A stretch of DNA of 64,000 nt from REDI01 sp038123735 (lineage in GTDB: Bacteria; Myxococcota_A; UBA796; GCA-2862545). Both the position numbers and the translations under genes were made by a program. The notes under the pieces are model-generated. The model did not search any database. It was not told the DNA's origin and saw only the letters and a list, made by a program, of their open reading frames with translations. The stretch spans positions 1-64,000 of the forward strand of contig JAYPAP010000001.1 of NCBI GenBank assembly GCA_038123735.1, written 5' to 3'. This document shows, piece by piece, positions 8,965 through 18,568 of this stretch (position 1 is the first letter of the stretch; each line of letters begins with the position of its first letter).

Positions 8965-11105
8965 CAGTTGCTCTCCTTCACAAAACGGACGGGTGCCCGC
9001 AGAATAGTGACTCGGTTGGTCTCGGGTCGTAGACCGCCGACCTCGAGGGTATCGATGGGTTCGTCGAGGGCGGCCACCACGATCGCATCCCAGGTGCGAT
9101 TACTGAGGCGGCCCGTTCGAAGGCTATAATACGTGTTCCCAACCTCTACGATCTGGTCCTGCGCCGGGGTGATGAGGGTGCCATCCGATTCATCTTTGTC
9201 CGTGTCAAAGTAGCCGGGATGGTCGAGTGCTTGGTTTTCCGAGGACAACAGTCCCTCGGCGCCAGCGGCGAGGGTTAAGGGTTCGGCGCTACCGCAAAGC
9301 CGGGCGCCGGAAACCGGTTTCATGAAGCGGATGTGGACATCGTTGAGGACGAGGGGGGTGTCATTCTTCACGACGAAGCACCCATCTTCCCGTTGATAGA
9401 CCTCGACTTCACCGGGATTGGGCTCGGTCCAAGAGGTCATTGCGTAGGCGAGGGTCCAGGTATCGGCATGCCAGGTGGTGGAGGCGGCACCGGGCTCGTC
9501 AATCACGCGAAGCCGTTTTTGGTAGCCACCGCCCGCCGCCGCAAACGAGGTGCCGCTGGGCTTTCCAGGCGTGAGCGCAATGTCGCTGCTCCGCGTGGCC
9601 CAGACGCTCAACCAGGTCTGTCCCCGCCACAGTCCGGTGCCCGGCAAGATGTCCACGTGCTCGACCTGCTTGATGACCGACTGGTCGCCCTTAATGAGGC
9701 TGGTCCCCCACAATGCGGCTGCGCTGAAGACTAAGATACTCACCGGGAAGGTGATCCAGGTCCACATCGGGCGCTTGATGGCGCGGAGGATGAGGTAGTC
9801 GAGCGGTCCGATCACAAGGAGGTAGACCAGCGCGAGTCCGCCCAGCCATGGGAGTGGGATAGGAGCCACCCCTGGAATATCAGTGAGATAGGGGAGGATC
9901 ACCTGCTGTGGGTGTTGGACAGCCTCGTGGATATGGCCACTAAAATGGTTTTCTTCTCCATTGGAGGTGTCTCCATAGACCTGGACGAGGCTCGGGTTGA
10001 GGCTGAGCAAGTGCACGCCCGTGAGGCGCCCGCCAGGAGCGGGAAGATGCAGCAAATCACGCCATAGGCCATCGCGAATTGCAGAGCGAACCGGGTCGAT
10101 TCTCGGGTCCACCGTGAGGGTGTGCACGGTGCCGAGCCCAAAGGTGCCTTGGACCCAGATCGCATCTCCATCATCCATCACCTTGGTGATGATCCGTCGG
10201 GTGGGGTCAGACTTGGCGACGGCGATGGCTTGAGGAGTCGTCGGTCGTGGGCGCCGGAGCATGGCAATGCGCGCGGCTCCAGTCCCATCTCTCAGTCCGG
10301 AGAGCTGAACCGGGAGGAGGTCGGCGAGGGGATGGCCAGCGACCTGGCGCCAGCGATCGGTGACGGTGATGAAGAGATTTCCGCCGCTTGCAATATGGGC
10401 CTTGAGGGCGGAAAATTGGTCTGGGGTGAGCTGGGTGGGATCGGCATCGACCCAAATGAGCCAGTTGTAGATCGCGTAGCCCTCGGGACGGCTCGGGGCG
10501 GTTGTGGTGGGTATCAGGCCCACGTTGACACTGCGGCTGTTGATTTCCCCGTCGTCATTCAATTCGTCCAAGCGGGGAATAGGAGCACGACCGGGTACAA
10601 TTCCGTGGTACGTATCCTTGATGCTCTGGACACCGACCGGGTCGATGCCGAGAACCCCAATCGCGACATCATCTTCCGCCACGCGGCGAATCGGGACTTC
10701 CACCTCAACACTGCGTCGGCCGGCGTCGAGAAGGAGCCGGATGGTCTGCCCGCTGCGAGGTGGTTGATAGAGGAGCTGAATGTCCTTCGTGACCCCTTTT
10801 TCAAGGTCAACGGGCTTCATGAAGGTGCGGGTTTCCATGTTGGGGCCCGTGCCGGACGTGAGGAGTGTACCCCGGAGGCGGTCGCCACGGTTCTTGAGGC
10901 GCACATGCAGGATGGCCCATTCATCGGATCGCACCAGGCCATCGGCGATGGAAACCGCCTGCATCGTGACCTGTGGGTCGGCGAGGGATTTGACGGTCTC
11001 AATGACGCCACTCGGGGCATCCGTCTCGGCCGCCTGCGCCCGCGTGGGCACTGGGACCAGACCCAATGCTAGGGTGACGAACAACGTCAACATCCAGCGT
11101 ATCAT
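8964..11105 (-). CDS. Large membrane protein with amidotransferase-like periplasmic domain
   Basis: 713 residues. The ATG at 11105 overlaps the upstream permease stop as ATGA; a longer reading frame to 11444 overlaps that permease and is rejected. A signal peptide (about 1-28, ending near RAQA) precedes a large extracytoplasmic region with a beta-sandwich-like part and, around 230-330, a stretch resembling the class I glutamine-amidotransferase fold used by GldG-like and VWA-operon proteins (FSALKAHIASGGNLFI). No catalytic Cys is apparent in it. Two transmembrane segments follow (about 460-510), then a C-terminal soluble region. It probably supports or gates the exporter encoded around it; exact function unknown. 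Confidence 0.7.
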   Translation of the reverse strand: MIRWMLTLFVTLALGLVPVPTRAQAAETDAPSGVIETVKSLADPQVTMQAVSIADGLVRSDEWAILHVRLKNRGDRLRGTLLTSGTGPNMETRTFMKPVDLEKGVTKDIQLLYQPPRSGQTIRLLLDAGRRSVEVEVPIRRVAEDDVAIGVLGIDPVGVQSIKDTYHGIVPGRAPIPRLDELNDDGEINSRSVNVGLIPTTTAPSRPEGYAIYNWLIWVDADPTQLTPDQFSALKAHIASGGNLFITVTDRWRQVAGHPLADLLPVQLSGLRDGTGAARIAMLRRPRPTTPQAIAVAKSDPTRRIITKVMDDGDAIWVQGTFGLGTVHTLTVDPRIDPVRSAIRDGLWRDLLHLPAPGGRLTGVHLLSLNPSLVQVYGDTSNGEENHFSGHIHEAVQHPQQVILPYLTDIPGVAPIPLPWLGGLALVYLLVIGPLDYLILRAIKRPMWTWITFPVSILVFSAAALWGTSLIKGDQSVIKQVEHVDILPGTGLWRGQTWLSVWATRSSDIALTPGKPSGTSFAAAGGGYQKRLRVIDEPGAASTTWHADTWTLAYAMTSWTEPNPGEVEVYQREDGCFVVKNDTPLVLNDVHIRFMKPVSGARLCGSAEPLTLAAGAEGLLSSENQALDHPGYFDTDKDESDGTLITPAQDQIVEVGNTYYSLRTGRLSNRTWDAIVVAALDEPIDTLEVGGLRPETNRVTILRAPVRFVKESN

Positions 11106-12928
11106 GTATTTAAACCCCAATGACGGACATTCCTTATGAGGAGGATCATCAGCAGAGCAGCTGCTGTGAAAAAGAGACAAATCGACGCGATGACGGTTCC
11201 CACGCCGGCGTTCGGGACAGCGGCGGGCATGAGCACGGCCATGAGGGTGTGAATGGGCCAGAAGGAGCGGAAGGCCCATCCGAAAAAGGTGGGTACGAGG
11301 ATAATTGCGGCGATAAGCCCGGCGCCGACCCCGTATGCGCTTGAGGGGGACTTCACCCGAAATGCCACCCACATCGCAAAGAGGGACGCGAAGAGCCAGA
11401 AGATGAGCATCCATACCGAGACCCCGGCGGCCCATCCAATCCACGACCCCACGTCAGCGTCTTGCACAACGTTGCCGAGATAGACTTGGCCGGGAAAGAA
11501 TAGCAGCGGGGTAAGGAGGGCAAAGGGCAGGCTGGGGATGAGGACGCCCGCCCATTTGCCACGGAAGATCTTGCCGGAGCTCATGGTGGTCATGGCCAGT
11601 AAATGAAATGTCTTACCGCGCCGCTCTTGCTCGACGGAACCGGTGGCGAGCCAGACCGTGAGCACCAAGGTGAGCAGCCCATTGATCACGGCGAGCCCCA
11701 CCAGTCCGCCGGGAATGAGCCAGATAAAGCTGTATGCTGACAAAAGTAGGCCGAGAACCCACACGATGAGCAGCGGGAGGGTCATGGTGCCCCAGCTGCT
11801 GGTCCGGAGTTCGCGCCATCGAACCGGGTTCCGCCCGATCCGGTGACCGCGGCTCTGTTTTCGCCGGGCGCGGCCCTTCCCGAAACTGCTCAGACTGGAG
11901 TCGATGGCATCCACAAGATCCATCGAAATGCGGAGAAAGAGCCAGCTTGCCAAGATGAGGAGTGCTTCGAGCCAGACCCAGAGGATCATCCGCCCGAGAG
12001 CGCCGTTGGTCCAAGAGCTGATCCCCGGGTGGATCGAGTTCCCAGCCGTGGCGTTGTAAGACAGGCATGTGCCGAGAGGAACCAGGGTGATGAGCCCGAT
12101 GGCGACTCCGATCCCGAGGTAGGTCATCGGGCGGCTGCCCCAGGTCTGTCGCGAAAAAATACGGCGAATGCTGGAGTTTGCGATCTTGAGGGCGAAGAGC
12201 CGAGAGCCGACCCACCAAGTCATCCACACCATGGGCAGGTAGGTGATGAGCATGCCGACACCCCACCAGTCGGCAACTTGGGCGAAGAGCGGGGAAAATA
12301 CGGCGGCGGTCGTGGCGCTACCGGTGATGGCTGCACCGAGCCAGGGCAGGAAGAAAAAGAAGGGGACACACCAGGCAAAACTAGCGAGTAAGGCCAGAAT
12401 GGGGGACTTGGTGAAGAGGCCGAAGAAGCCGCCAAGGGTGCTGAGAACGAGGAGGATCACCAGGTTGCCGATGGTGCTCATGACCACCTCGCGCACGCTC
12501 ACGCCGCCGAGGGTGGTGATCAGCGCTTGGAGTGGGAGGGTTCCGAGAACGATGAAGAGCATCATCGCGATTCGGGAACCCACCGTGGCAAAGAGGACGT
12601 CGCTGGCCCGGATTGGGGTGAGGATCAGAAGCTCGAGCGTGCCTTCTATTCGTTCGTCGATGATGGCGCGGGAGGTGAGGAGGGGGGCCATGATCCCAGC
12701 GACGAGCATCTGGATGACGGAGAATACGCCGAAGAGAACGCGGCCGAGATAGGCCGAGTCGGTGGGGTCATAGTTGCCGGAGTTCGCGAAGTATGTGGCG
12801 GCGGCCATGCCGATCATCAACACGGCGATGAGGAGACCGGAGTACAAGGTGCGCAGGGCGTAGGTCTGCCAGCGGCGGGCGGTGCGCCCTCCTTCCCGTT
12901 GCAGGATCGGCGTGATGGTCGCTGCCAT
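11102..12928 (-). CDS. ABC-2 type transporter permease
   Basis: 608 residues with about twelve hydrophobic segments in two halves. The coupling motif IDERIEGTLELLILTP lies near residue 95, and a second one, EQERRGKTFHLLAMTTM, near 430. As in the two downstream permeases, two ABC-2 units are joined in one chain. The start overlaps the stop of the double-VWA gene by one base (TGATG at 12930-12926), and its own stop overlaps the next start (ATGA). Position between the VWA genes and the ATPase indicates one complex, with a single ATPase serving three permeases. The substrate is unknown. Confidence 0.85.
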   Translation of the reverse strand: MAATITPILQREGGRTARRWQTYALRTLYSGLLIAVLMIGMAAATYFANSGNYDPTDSAYLGRVLFGVFSVIQMLVAGIMAPLLTSRAIIDERIEGTLELLILTPIRASDVLFATVGSRIAMMLFIVLGTLPLQALITTLGGVSVREVVMSTIGNLVILLVLSTLGGFFGLFTKSPILALLASFAWCVPFFFFLPWLGAAITGSATTAAVFSPLFAQVADWWGVGMLITYLPMVWMTWWVGSRLFALKIANSSIRRIFSRQTWGSRPMTYLGIGVAIGLITLVPLGTCLSYNATAGNSIHPGISSWTNGALGRMILWVWLEALLILASWLFLRISMDLVDAIDSSLSSFGKGRARRKQSRGHRIGRNPVRWRELRTSSWGTMTLPLLIVWVLGLLLSAYSFIWLIPGGLVGLAVINGLLTLVLTVWLATGSVEQERRGKTFHLLAMTTMSSGKIFRGKWAGVLIPSLPFALLTPLLFFPGQVYLGNVVQDADVGSWIGWAAGVSVWMLIFWLFASLFAMWVAFRVKSPSSAYGVGAGLIAAIILVPTFFGWAFRSFWPIHTLMAVLMPAAVPNAGVGTVIASICLFFTAAALLMILLIRNVRHWGLNT

Positions 12929-15777
12929 CAGTCAGTTTCCTCATCGGTCTTTTGGGTACGGGCACGCTTACGGGCGGCGAGAAGGCGGTTGGCGTAGGAG
13001 CCGGCATCCTGTACGGGGGCCGGCGTACCCGGTGGTGGCGGCGGCTGGGGGGCCACAGGTGCGGTCGGGGCATCGGTGGTCGGCGGCTTCTGGGGGCGCT
13101 TCGCGGCGCGCCGTTGGGTCGGTTTTCGGTAGCTCCGGATCGGTACATCGGCCGTTGAAGCGGTGAGGTAGGTGGTTGGAAGGTCTGTTTCTTTGCCGAG
13201 GCGAAGGCGCCGCATCGCCACGTCGGCGAGGAGCAGGAGTCCGGCGAGCCCAATGAGTGGCGGCCACAGCGGGTACGGGACATCTCGCGGGGTATCTGGG
13301 CGGGCGAATACGGAAGCGGGATCACTCAGCTCGCCGCCGCCGCCGAGGCGCCCCAGCTCGGTCATGAGGGCGGTTCCTCCGCCGCCAGTGCGGTACTCGG
13401 GGGACCAGGGTTGCACAGCTTCGGTGACGGTTTTTCCGATCAAGCGACCATTTTTGGTCAGGGCGACCCCTGTCAGCCACGCGCCATCTTGGTCGACTTC
13501 AGTCCGGGCCTCGTATCGCCCCGGTCCTACTTGGCGCAGTGCTACGGCACGCGTCGTCATGTCCGGAGCCACCACCCGCGCTTCCCCTTCGAGGAAGTTA
13601 CGGAATGAGCCGTCCTCATCGTACGCGTCTACGGTGACGATGAGAATGCCGTCTTGGATAGTCGCCGTGGCATCCAGGTCTGCGCCGGCCACATCGGCGA
13701 CCAACCAGCGACCGACTTGGGTCCACAGTTGGGTGAATGAGGGCTTGCCGATCCACTGCTTGGACCATCGCATCTTGGCATCGGAGGTGAAGGCGAGCGA
13801 TCGTCCGAGACCATATTGGCCATGGGCGAGCAGAGGTAAGGACTGCCCTCCGCTCTCCGTGGGCGGAACCGAGAGAGCAGTTACCGTTCGGCGCTTGGGC
13901 TCAGTAGCGACAAAGCCGAGGAGGGTCGGGATCTCATCGGCGGTAAGACCCTGGAGCACTGGACTATTTTGAGCCGCAGTCGCCCGGAACGGCTCTTCGA
14001 TGAGGAAGCTTCTGGATGCGAGGAGGGTCTCACGGGTGAAGATCGCGGGGATCGCCTTGGCATCAGTCACCAAATAGTACTGGCCGCCGCCATAGTTGGC
14101 GAGGTCTTCCATGGTGCGGCGGTCGGCATCGCCACCGAAGGCGAGGCTGGTGGTGGTGATCTTTCGTGCCTTCGCGCCCTCGATCAGGGTCTTGAACGCC
14201 CCAGATCCGGTGATCCCATCCGAGAGTAAAACAACGTGCTTGAGGGCCGCATCGGAACCATCGAGCGCCTGATACGCAGCGTCGAGGGCCGGATAGATGT
14301 CGGTTCCGCCGCCGGACCGCAGGGTCCCCACCATGTTGATAGCGCCTTGCTTATCGCTGAGGTCTTGCAGAGGAACAACCCATGACGCTGCATGGTCGAA
14401 GCCGATCACGCCCAGCTGGTCCCGCTCATTGAGGAGCTCGATCGAGATCACGGCCGCTTCTTTCGCCATGTCGATCTTGGAGCCGGCAAACCCACCCATG
14501 GAGCCCGACTTATCGATGGCAAACACCATGGCCAGCTTCGGGAACCGGGTCTTATCTTCGAGATCCATATTGACGGGGAGCGCGCGTTCAATGGGAGTTT
14601 CGTAGTACCCGCCGACGCCGAAGGAGTTCTCCCCGCCCACCATGGCGAAGCCTCGCCCGAGGTCCTGCACGAAGGCCTCAGTGGCCTCCATCTGACGGTT
14701 GGTGAATTCATAAGCGGCAACATCGGAGAACATGATCGCCGACCAGTTGCGCAGTCCGTTCAAGCCAGGCGGGTAGTCGGTGGGGGTGATCACATCGACG
14801 GAAAGCTTCTTATTACGCAGGGCTGCGGCGAGGTGCTTGGCTCCGCGGGGGTCGCTGTCGACCAGGAGTAGGCGTGGGCGCCCGGTGACCTGAACCGAGG
14901 CCATCGCTTCATTGTTCTGAGGGACAGTATCTTTGGATGCATCTGGAATATCGAGAGTGGCACGGTATTGATATACGCCGGTGCCGTCCGCCCGTTGGGT
15001 GATGGGGAAGACGTTTTTCTCGCCGGGCCGGAGCTGCACCGCCCGGTCGCCGAGATACTGCCCGTTCCGATAGAGTCGAAGGGTACCTGAGGTTGCAACA
15101 TTCGTTTCCGCGATAACCCGTACCTCGAATGGCGCGCCTTCATCGACATAGGCGGGGGTAAGCACCGAGTCGACGAAGACCTCGGGCCCGGTCTCACGTG
15201 GGAGGGTGACCGTGGAGATCTTCAGGTCATCTCCAGCAGCGATCAGGACTTCGTCCCTGGCATCTTCCTTGGTTTGCTCCCCATCAGAGAGGACGACGAT
15301 GCGACGCGCGCGGTCGGACGGGAGGATGGCGCGGGCGAGTCGGATCCCACTAGCGATATTCGAATGATGTGGGGATGGACGGGCTTCCATGCTCGCTCGG
15401 GTGAGGCCTTCCCGCGGAGCAACCTCAACCATGGAGTCGCCACCAAAGACGACGATCCCGGCCGCATCCTTGGGACCTTGATGGCTGAGGGCCTCATTGA
15501 TGAAGTCCATGGCCCGTTGATGGCCCTCGGTCCCAACGGATGCTGAGCTATCGACCACGAAGACAACGCCGAGTGCGTTCGCGGGAATCTGTAGGGTTAA
15601 CCCTGCCAATGCGAGTGCTAGCACGATGAGCAGCAGGCCGCGAAGGACCCCAGCCCGGATGGCTTGCCAGCGGCTCAGCCCACGGGGACTAGTGACCAGG
15701 ATCGCGACGAGGATGGCGATTCCGAGGGGAATCAGCCACAGGTAGCCAGGTTGGTCGAATCCGAGGGAGGGGATCAT
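12928..15777 (-). CDS. Membrane protein with two VWA domains and a central amidotransferase-like region
   Basis: 949 residues from the ATG at 15777, which overlaps the upstream stop as ATGA; a longer frame to 15852 is rejected. Two N-terminal membrane segments (about 12-28 and 45-62) precede a von Willebrand A domain with MIDAS DSSAS at 76-80. A region near 300-400 resembles the glutamine-amidotransferase fold (LLLVDSDP, then FAMVGGENSFGVGGY). A second VWA follows with MIDAS DKSGS at 422-426. A beta-rich part, one membrane segment and a Pro-rich cytoplasmic tail close the protein. Double VWA plus this fold is seen in Bat-type operons. VWA domains bind protein ligands through a metal; the ligand here is unknown. 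Confidence 0.85.
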   Translation of the reverse strand: MIPSLGFDQPGYLWLIPLGIAILVAILVTSPRGLSRWQAIRAGVLRGLLLIVLALALAGLTLQIPANALGVVFVVDSSASVGTEGHQRAMDFINEALSHQGPKDAAGIVVFGGDSMVEVAPREGLTRASMEARPSPHHSNIASGIRLARAILPSDRARRIVVLSDGEQTKEDARDEVLIAAGDDLKISTVTLPRETGPEVFVDSVLTPAYVDEGAPFEVRVIAETNVATSGTLRLYRNGQYLGDRAVQLRPGEKNVFPITQRADGTGVYQYRATLDIPDASKDTVPQNNEAMASVQVTGRPRLLLVDSDPRGAKHLAAALRNKKLSVDVITPTDYPPGLNGLRNWSAIMFSDVAAYEFTNRQMEATEAFVQDLGRGFAMVGGENSFGVGGYYETPIERALPVNMDLEDKTRFPKLAMVFAIDKSGSMGGFAGSKIDMAKEAAVISIELLNERDQLGVIGFDHAASWVVPLQDLSDKQGAINMVGTLRSGGGTDIYPALDAAYQALDGSDAALKHVVLLSDGITGSGAFKTLIEGAKARKITTTSLAFGGDADRRTMEDLANYGGGQYYLVTDAKAIPAIFTRETLLASRSFLIEEPFRATAAQNSPVLQGLTADEIPTLLGFVATEPKRRTVTALSVPPTESGGQSLPLLAHGQYGLGRSLAFTSDAKMRWSKQWIGKPSFTQLWTQVGRWLVADVAGADLDATATIQDGILIVTVDAYDEDGSFRNFLEGEARVVAPDMTTRAVALRQVGPGRYEARTEVDQDGAWLTGVALTKNGRLIGKTVTEAVQPWSPEYRTGGGGTALMTELGRLGGGGELSDPASVFARPDTPRDVPYPLWPPLIGLAGLLLLADVAMRRLRLGKETDLPTTYLTASTADVPIRSYRKPTQRRAAKRPQKPPTTDAPTAPVAPQPPPPPGTPAPVQDAGSYANRLLAARKRARTQKTDEETD

Positions 15778-17630
15778 GCGGCTTGCCTCCGGCTCCAGAC
15801 CCACCACTCGATCGCGAGGAAGAGAAGCCCGAAGAGCAGGAGATAGCGCCACACTTCAGTGGCACCTGCGACAGACGCCCGCTGTCCCGCACCCTCGTCG
15901 TCGCCGCTCTCCGCGAGGTCGAGGGTGAGCTTGGGGGAGAGGTCCGCTTCCTCGGCTGCGTGCAGGTTGGCGGCAAAACGCGTGGTTACCTCACCCGCGC
16001 GAACAGTATAGATCCCGGTTTTATCAATGTTCTGAACGCGTAACAGCCGGTCGGCAACGGCATGAGTCGTTACGCTGCCTTGGGGGCCGGTGACGTTGAC
16101 ATCGTCGACGGTGAGCTCGACGGGAACACGTAAGGTCCATGGATCCCCCGCATCGATGACGCTTCCAGCCGCTAATCCGGCACCTTGCTCGGTGAGCCAG
16201 CCGACCGAGTTGAGCACGAATACCGGCCACGCGACCCGCAGGGGGAGGTCAGATTGTAAGGGGTCAAAGGCGAGCTGGATGACCCGGGCGGTGTTGCGCT
16301 CACCGGCGAGGATGAGCGGTCCGAGGGTGGAGTCGACGATGGGCTTGAGCGCTCCATTATTCTTAAAGGCGCGTGCACTGCGGATCTGAAGCCCTTGGAA
16401 GGTGACGAAGCGAAGGGTTGGGTGCGTGCGATCCCAGTCTAAAACCTGTGGTCTGCCCGCATTTCCGGCAAAGGGAGCGGGGCCGCCGGCGCTCGGTTTG
16501 AGGTAAGCGGTCGGGATCCCAGTGAGGTCTGCGTTGACGGGGTCTGCCAGAAAAACGGCGTCAAAATTCTCCAACGAGGCTGAGGTGGCGGTGCTGGCGG
16601 CGAGGGTGGAGAGTTCGACCCGGGGATCCTTGGTGAGGATCTTCGCCGTGAGCAGATCGGAGCCTACGAGGGCAATCTTGCGCTTTCGAATCGGCGCCAC
16701 AACCGCCCACGCATCATTGTCCAAGGCCAAGTGATCATCGTCAGCACGCAGCTTGACGTGCAGGGTTCCTTCGGCGCCGGCGGGAAGATCGAAGACCATG
16801 GAGACCGGATCGTCGGCCAAGGTCTCATTCCGCAATCCAATCAGCTTATCGTCGAGGTAGACCTCGATGGATGCCTTCGATGTTCCGGGTCCGAACCATT
16901 GGACGGTGGTGAATGCCTGCTTGTCGAGCTCCGCCCCGGGCGCCGAGCGTAAGTCGAGGGCGAGAATGGAGGCATTTCCCACGTTTCGCCCAACTTTCTT
17001 GTACCGAACAATCGTTCCGGCGGGGTCGATATCCAGGTACGAAGACTGCGAACCATCGGAGTACACTTGGATGATGGCGTCTGGACGGGACTGGGCGAGA
17101 GAGAGGGCGAGCTGAAGGCCAGCCCGCAGGGTGCCCCGAGTGTGGCTCGGCGTGAGGGTGGTGAGCGCGGCTTTGGCTTGGGCTCGATTGGTCGAGAACT
17201 CACTGAGAACGCGGGTACGGCTCCCGGCGGTGATGATCGCGACCTCATCGGAGGCGGCGAGGGAATCGATCGCGCCCATCGCTTCGGCCACCGCGGTGTC
17301 GAGCCGGGAGGAACCGGTGTCCGTTGCGGCCATGGAAGCTGAGGTATCGATGACGACTACGAGGCTCTTACCGGCGACCCCCATACCCGGAATGGCCAGG
17401 CGCGCGAAGGCGAGGGTGGCGAGGAGGAGGAACAACAACTGGAGCCACAGCAAGATATTGCGTTTGAACTTGTCGAACGGGCGCGCCCGCCGCTCCTCCT
17501 CGGCCAAGGCCTCCCACAACATCAGGGATGGAACCACGACTTTTCTACGTCGAAGCTTGAGAAAGTACAGTGCGGCAAGGGGGAGCGCGAGCAGGCCGAG
17601 GACCAGCCCGAATGGAGCTAGGAAACTCAT
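15774..17630 (-). CDS. BatA-like membrane protein with VWA domain
   Basis: 618 residues. The N-terminus matches the BatA/aerotolerance N-terminal module: a membrane segment, the FLKLRRR basic motif, VPSLMLWE, then a second membrane segment (about 60-78). A VWA domain follows with MIDAS DTSAS at 95-99. A long extracytoplasmic region and a C-terminal membrane helix with a short basic tail complete it. The ATG overlaps the DUF58 stop as ATGA (17627-17630) and the stop overlaps the next VWA gene. In Bat operons such proteins assemble around a MoxR ATPase; none is present next to this cluster. Confidence 0.88.
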   Translation of the reverse strand: MSFLAPFGLVLGLLALPLAALYFLKLRRRKVVVPSLMLWEALAEEERRARPFDKFKRNILLWLQLLFLLLATLAFARLAIPGMGVAGKSLVVVIDTSASMAATDTGSSRLDTAVAEAMGAIDSLAASDEVAIITAGSRTRVLSEFSTNRAQAKAALTTLTPSHTRGTLRAGLQLALSLAQSRPDAIIQVYSDGSQSSYLDIDPAGTIVRYKKVGRNVGNASILALDLRSAPGAELDKQAFTTVQWFGPGTSKASIEVYLDDKLIGLRNETLADDPVSMVFDLPAGAEGTLHVKLRADDDHLALDNDAWAVVAPIRKRKIALVGSDLLTAKILTKDPRVELSTLAASTATSASLENFDAVFLADPVNADLTGIPTAYLKPSAGGPAPFAGNAGRPQVLDWDRTHPTLRFVTFQGLQIRSARAFKNNGALKPIVDSTLGPLILAGERNTARVIQLAFDPLQSDLPLRVAWPVFVLNSVGWLTEQGAGLAAGSVIDAGDPWTLRVPVELTVDDVNVTGPQGSVTTHAVADRLLRVQNIDKTGIYTVRAGEVTTRFAANLHAAEEADLSPKLTLDLAESGDDEGAGQRASVAGATEVWRYLLLFGLLFLAIEWWVWSRRQAA

Positions 17631-18490
17631 ACAACAACCCCCTGTTTGCGGAGGTCGTGGAGGATCAACTGCTCGATCGGCACGTCGGTACGGAGTGGGA
17701 CGTAGGTCACGCCAGCCTTTTTACACGCCGCCGCCACCGCCTCGCAGTATTCGTGAAGGCGGGCCAGGTAGCGCTCTCGAACTGCAGCCGTAACCGTCAC
17801 TTTGAGGGCCTCACCGGTCTCTCGGTCGATCAGGTTCAGGTCGCCGGCGAGGGGTGGATTCAGCTCGGCGGGAGTGAGGACGTGAAAGACGTGGACCTCA
17901 TCACCGCGCGCCGCCAACCGTCGCAGCGGAGCATCGACTCCGTCGGGGTACCACATGTCGGAGAAGAGGCAGATAATGCCACCACCGCGGTGCCTCGGCC
18001 ATGCGGCGAACGCGCCATCTGGATTGGTAGTACCACCGGGATGTACGGCCTCTAAGGTGTCGAATACCCCTTGTGCGGCCTGCCGACCACGGCGGGGCGG
18101 CGCATAGTGCTTCACCGTTTGGTCGAAGCCGCCCACCACCACGCGGTCTGACCGCCCGAGGGCCACCCAGGAAAGTGCGGCAGCGACCGTGCGCGCGTAT
18201 GCCAGCTTTTCTCCTTCCATGGAGGCGGAACAATCGATCAGCATCTGCACGGTGCGGTCCGACTCTTCCTCGAAGAGCTTGATCCACAGGGTGTCGAGGC
18301 GACCGTAGAGGTGCCAGTCTAAGAACCGGAGGTCATCGCCGGGGACGTAGGGGCGATGGTCGGCAAATTCCTGGCTCTGGCCACGCCGCGAGCTCTTCCG
18401 CTCCCCACCTCGCGTTCCCGAACGTCGCCGATTTGAGCCGAGCAATAGCCGGTCTAACTTCTTCAAAAAGGCCGCATCCAACAACGCCAT
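17627..18490 (-). CDS. DUF58 domain protein
   Basis: 287 residues, cytoplasmic. The DUF58 hallmark, a basic RRxGxS region followed by FADHRPYVPGDDLRFLDW and then FEEE, is clear. A VWA-like fold follows with a metal-site variant DCSAS. GGGAGC four bases upstream supports the ATG at 18490. It is first in an eight-gene minus-strand operon running to 4543. DUF58 proteins usually sit beside a MoxR AAA+ ATPase and VWA proteins; the gene upstream here is instead an unrelated ATP-grasp enzyme, with 78 bases between that probably hold the operon promoter. Confidence 0.93.
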   Translation of the reverse strand: MALLDAAFLKKLDRLLLGSNRRRSGTRGGERKSSRRGQSQEFADHRPYVPGDDLRFLDWHLYGRLDTLWIKLFEEESDRTVQMLIDCSASMEGEKLAYARTVAAALSWVALGRSDRVVVGGFDQTVKHYAPPRRGRQAAQGVFDTLEAVHPGGTTNPDGAFAAWPRHRGGGIICLFSDMWYPDGVDAPLRRLAARGDEVHVFHVLTPAELNPPLAGDLNLIDRETGEALKVTVTAAVRERYLARLHEYCEAVAAACKKAGVTYVPLRTDVPIEQLILHDLRKQGVVV

Positions 18491-18568
18491 GGGGCTCCCG
18501 TACAGGCATACGGTACTGAGCCGAGTCGGTGATGTCTATGCCCCGGGGCGAGTTCGTGAGGCCTCGCG

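Noticed and set aside
10122..11072. 316-codon open frame on the plus strand
   Set aside because: Antisense to the amidotransferase-like membrane protein, whose codon pattern, signal peptide and overlaps are convincing. The plus-strand translation is low complexity and matches nothing.
11106..11444. N-terminal extension of the amidotransferase-like protein
   Set aside because: Lies wholly over the upstream permease gene; the ATGA overlap at 11102-11105 followed by a signal peptide marks the real start.
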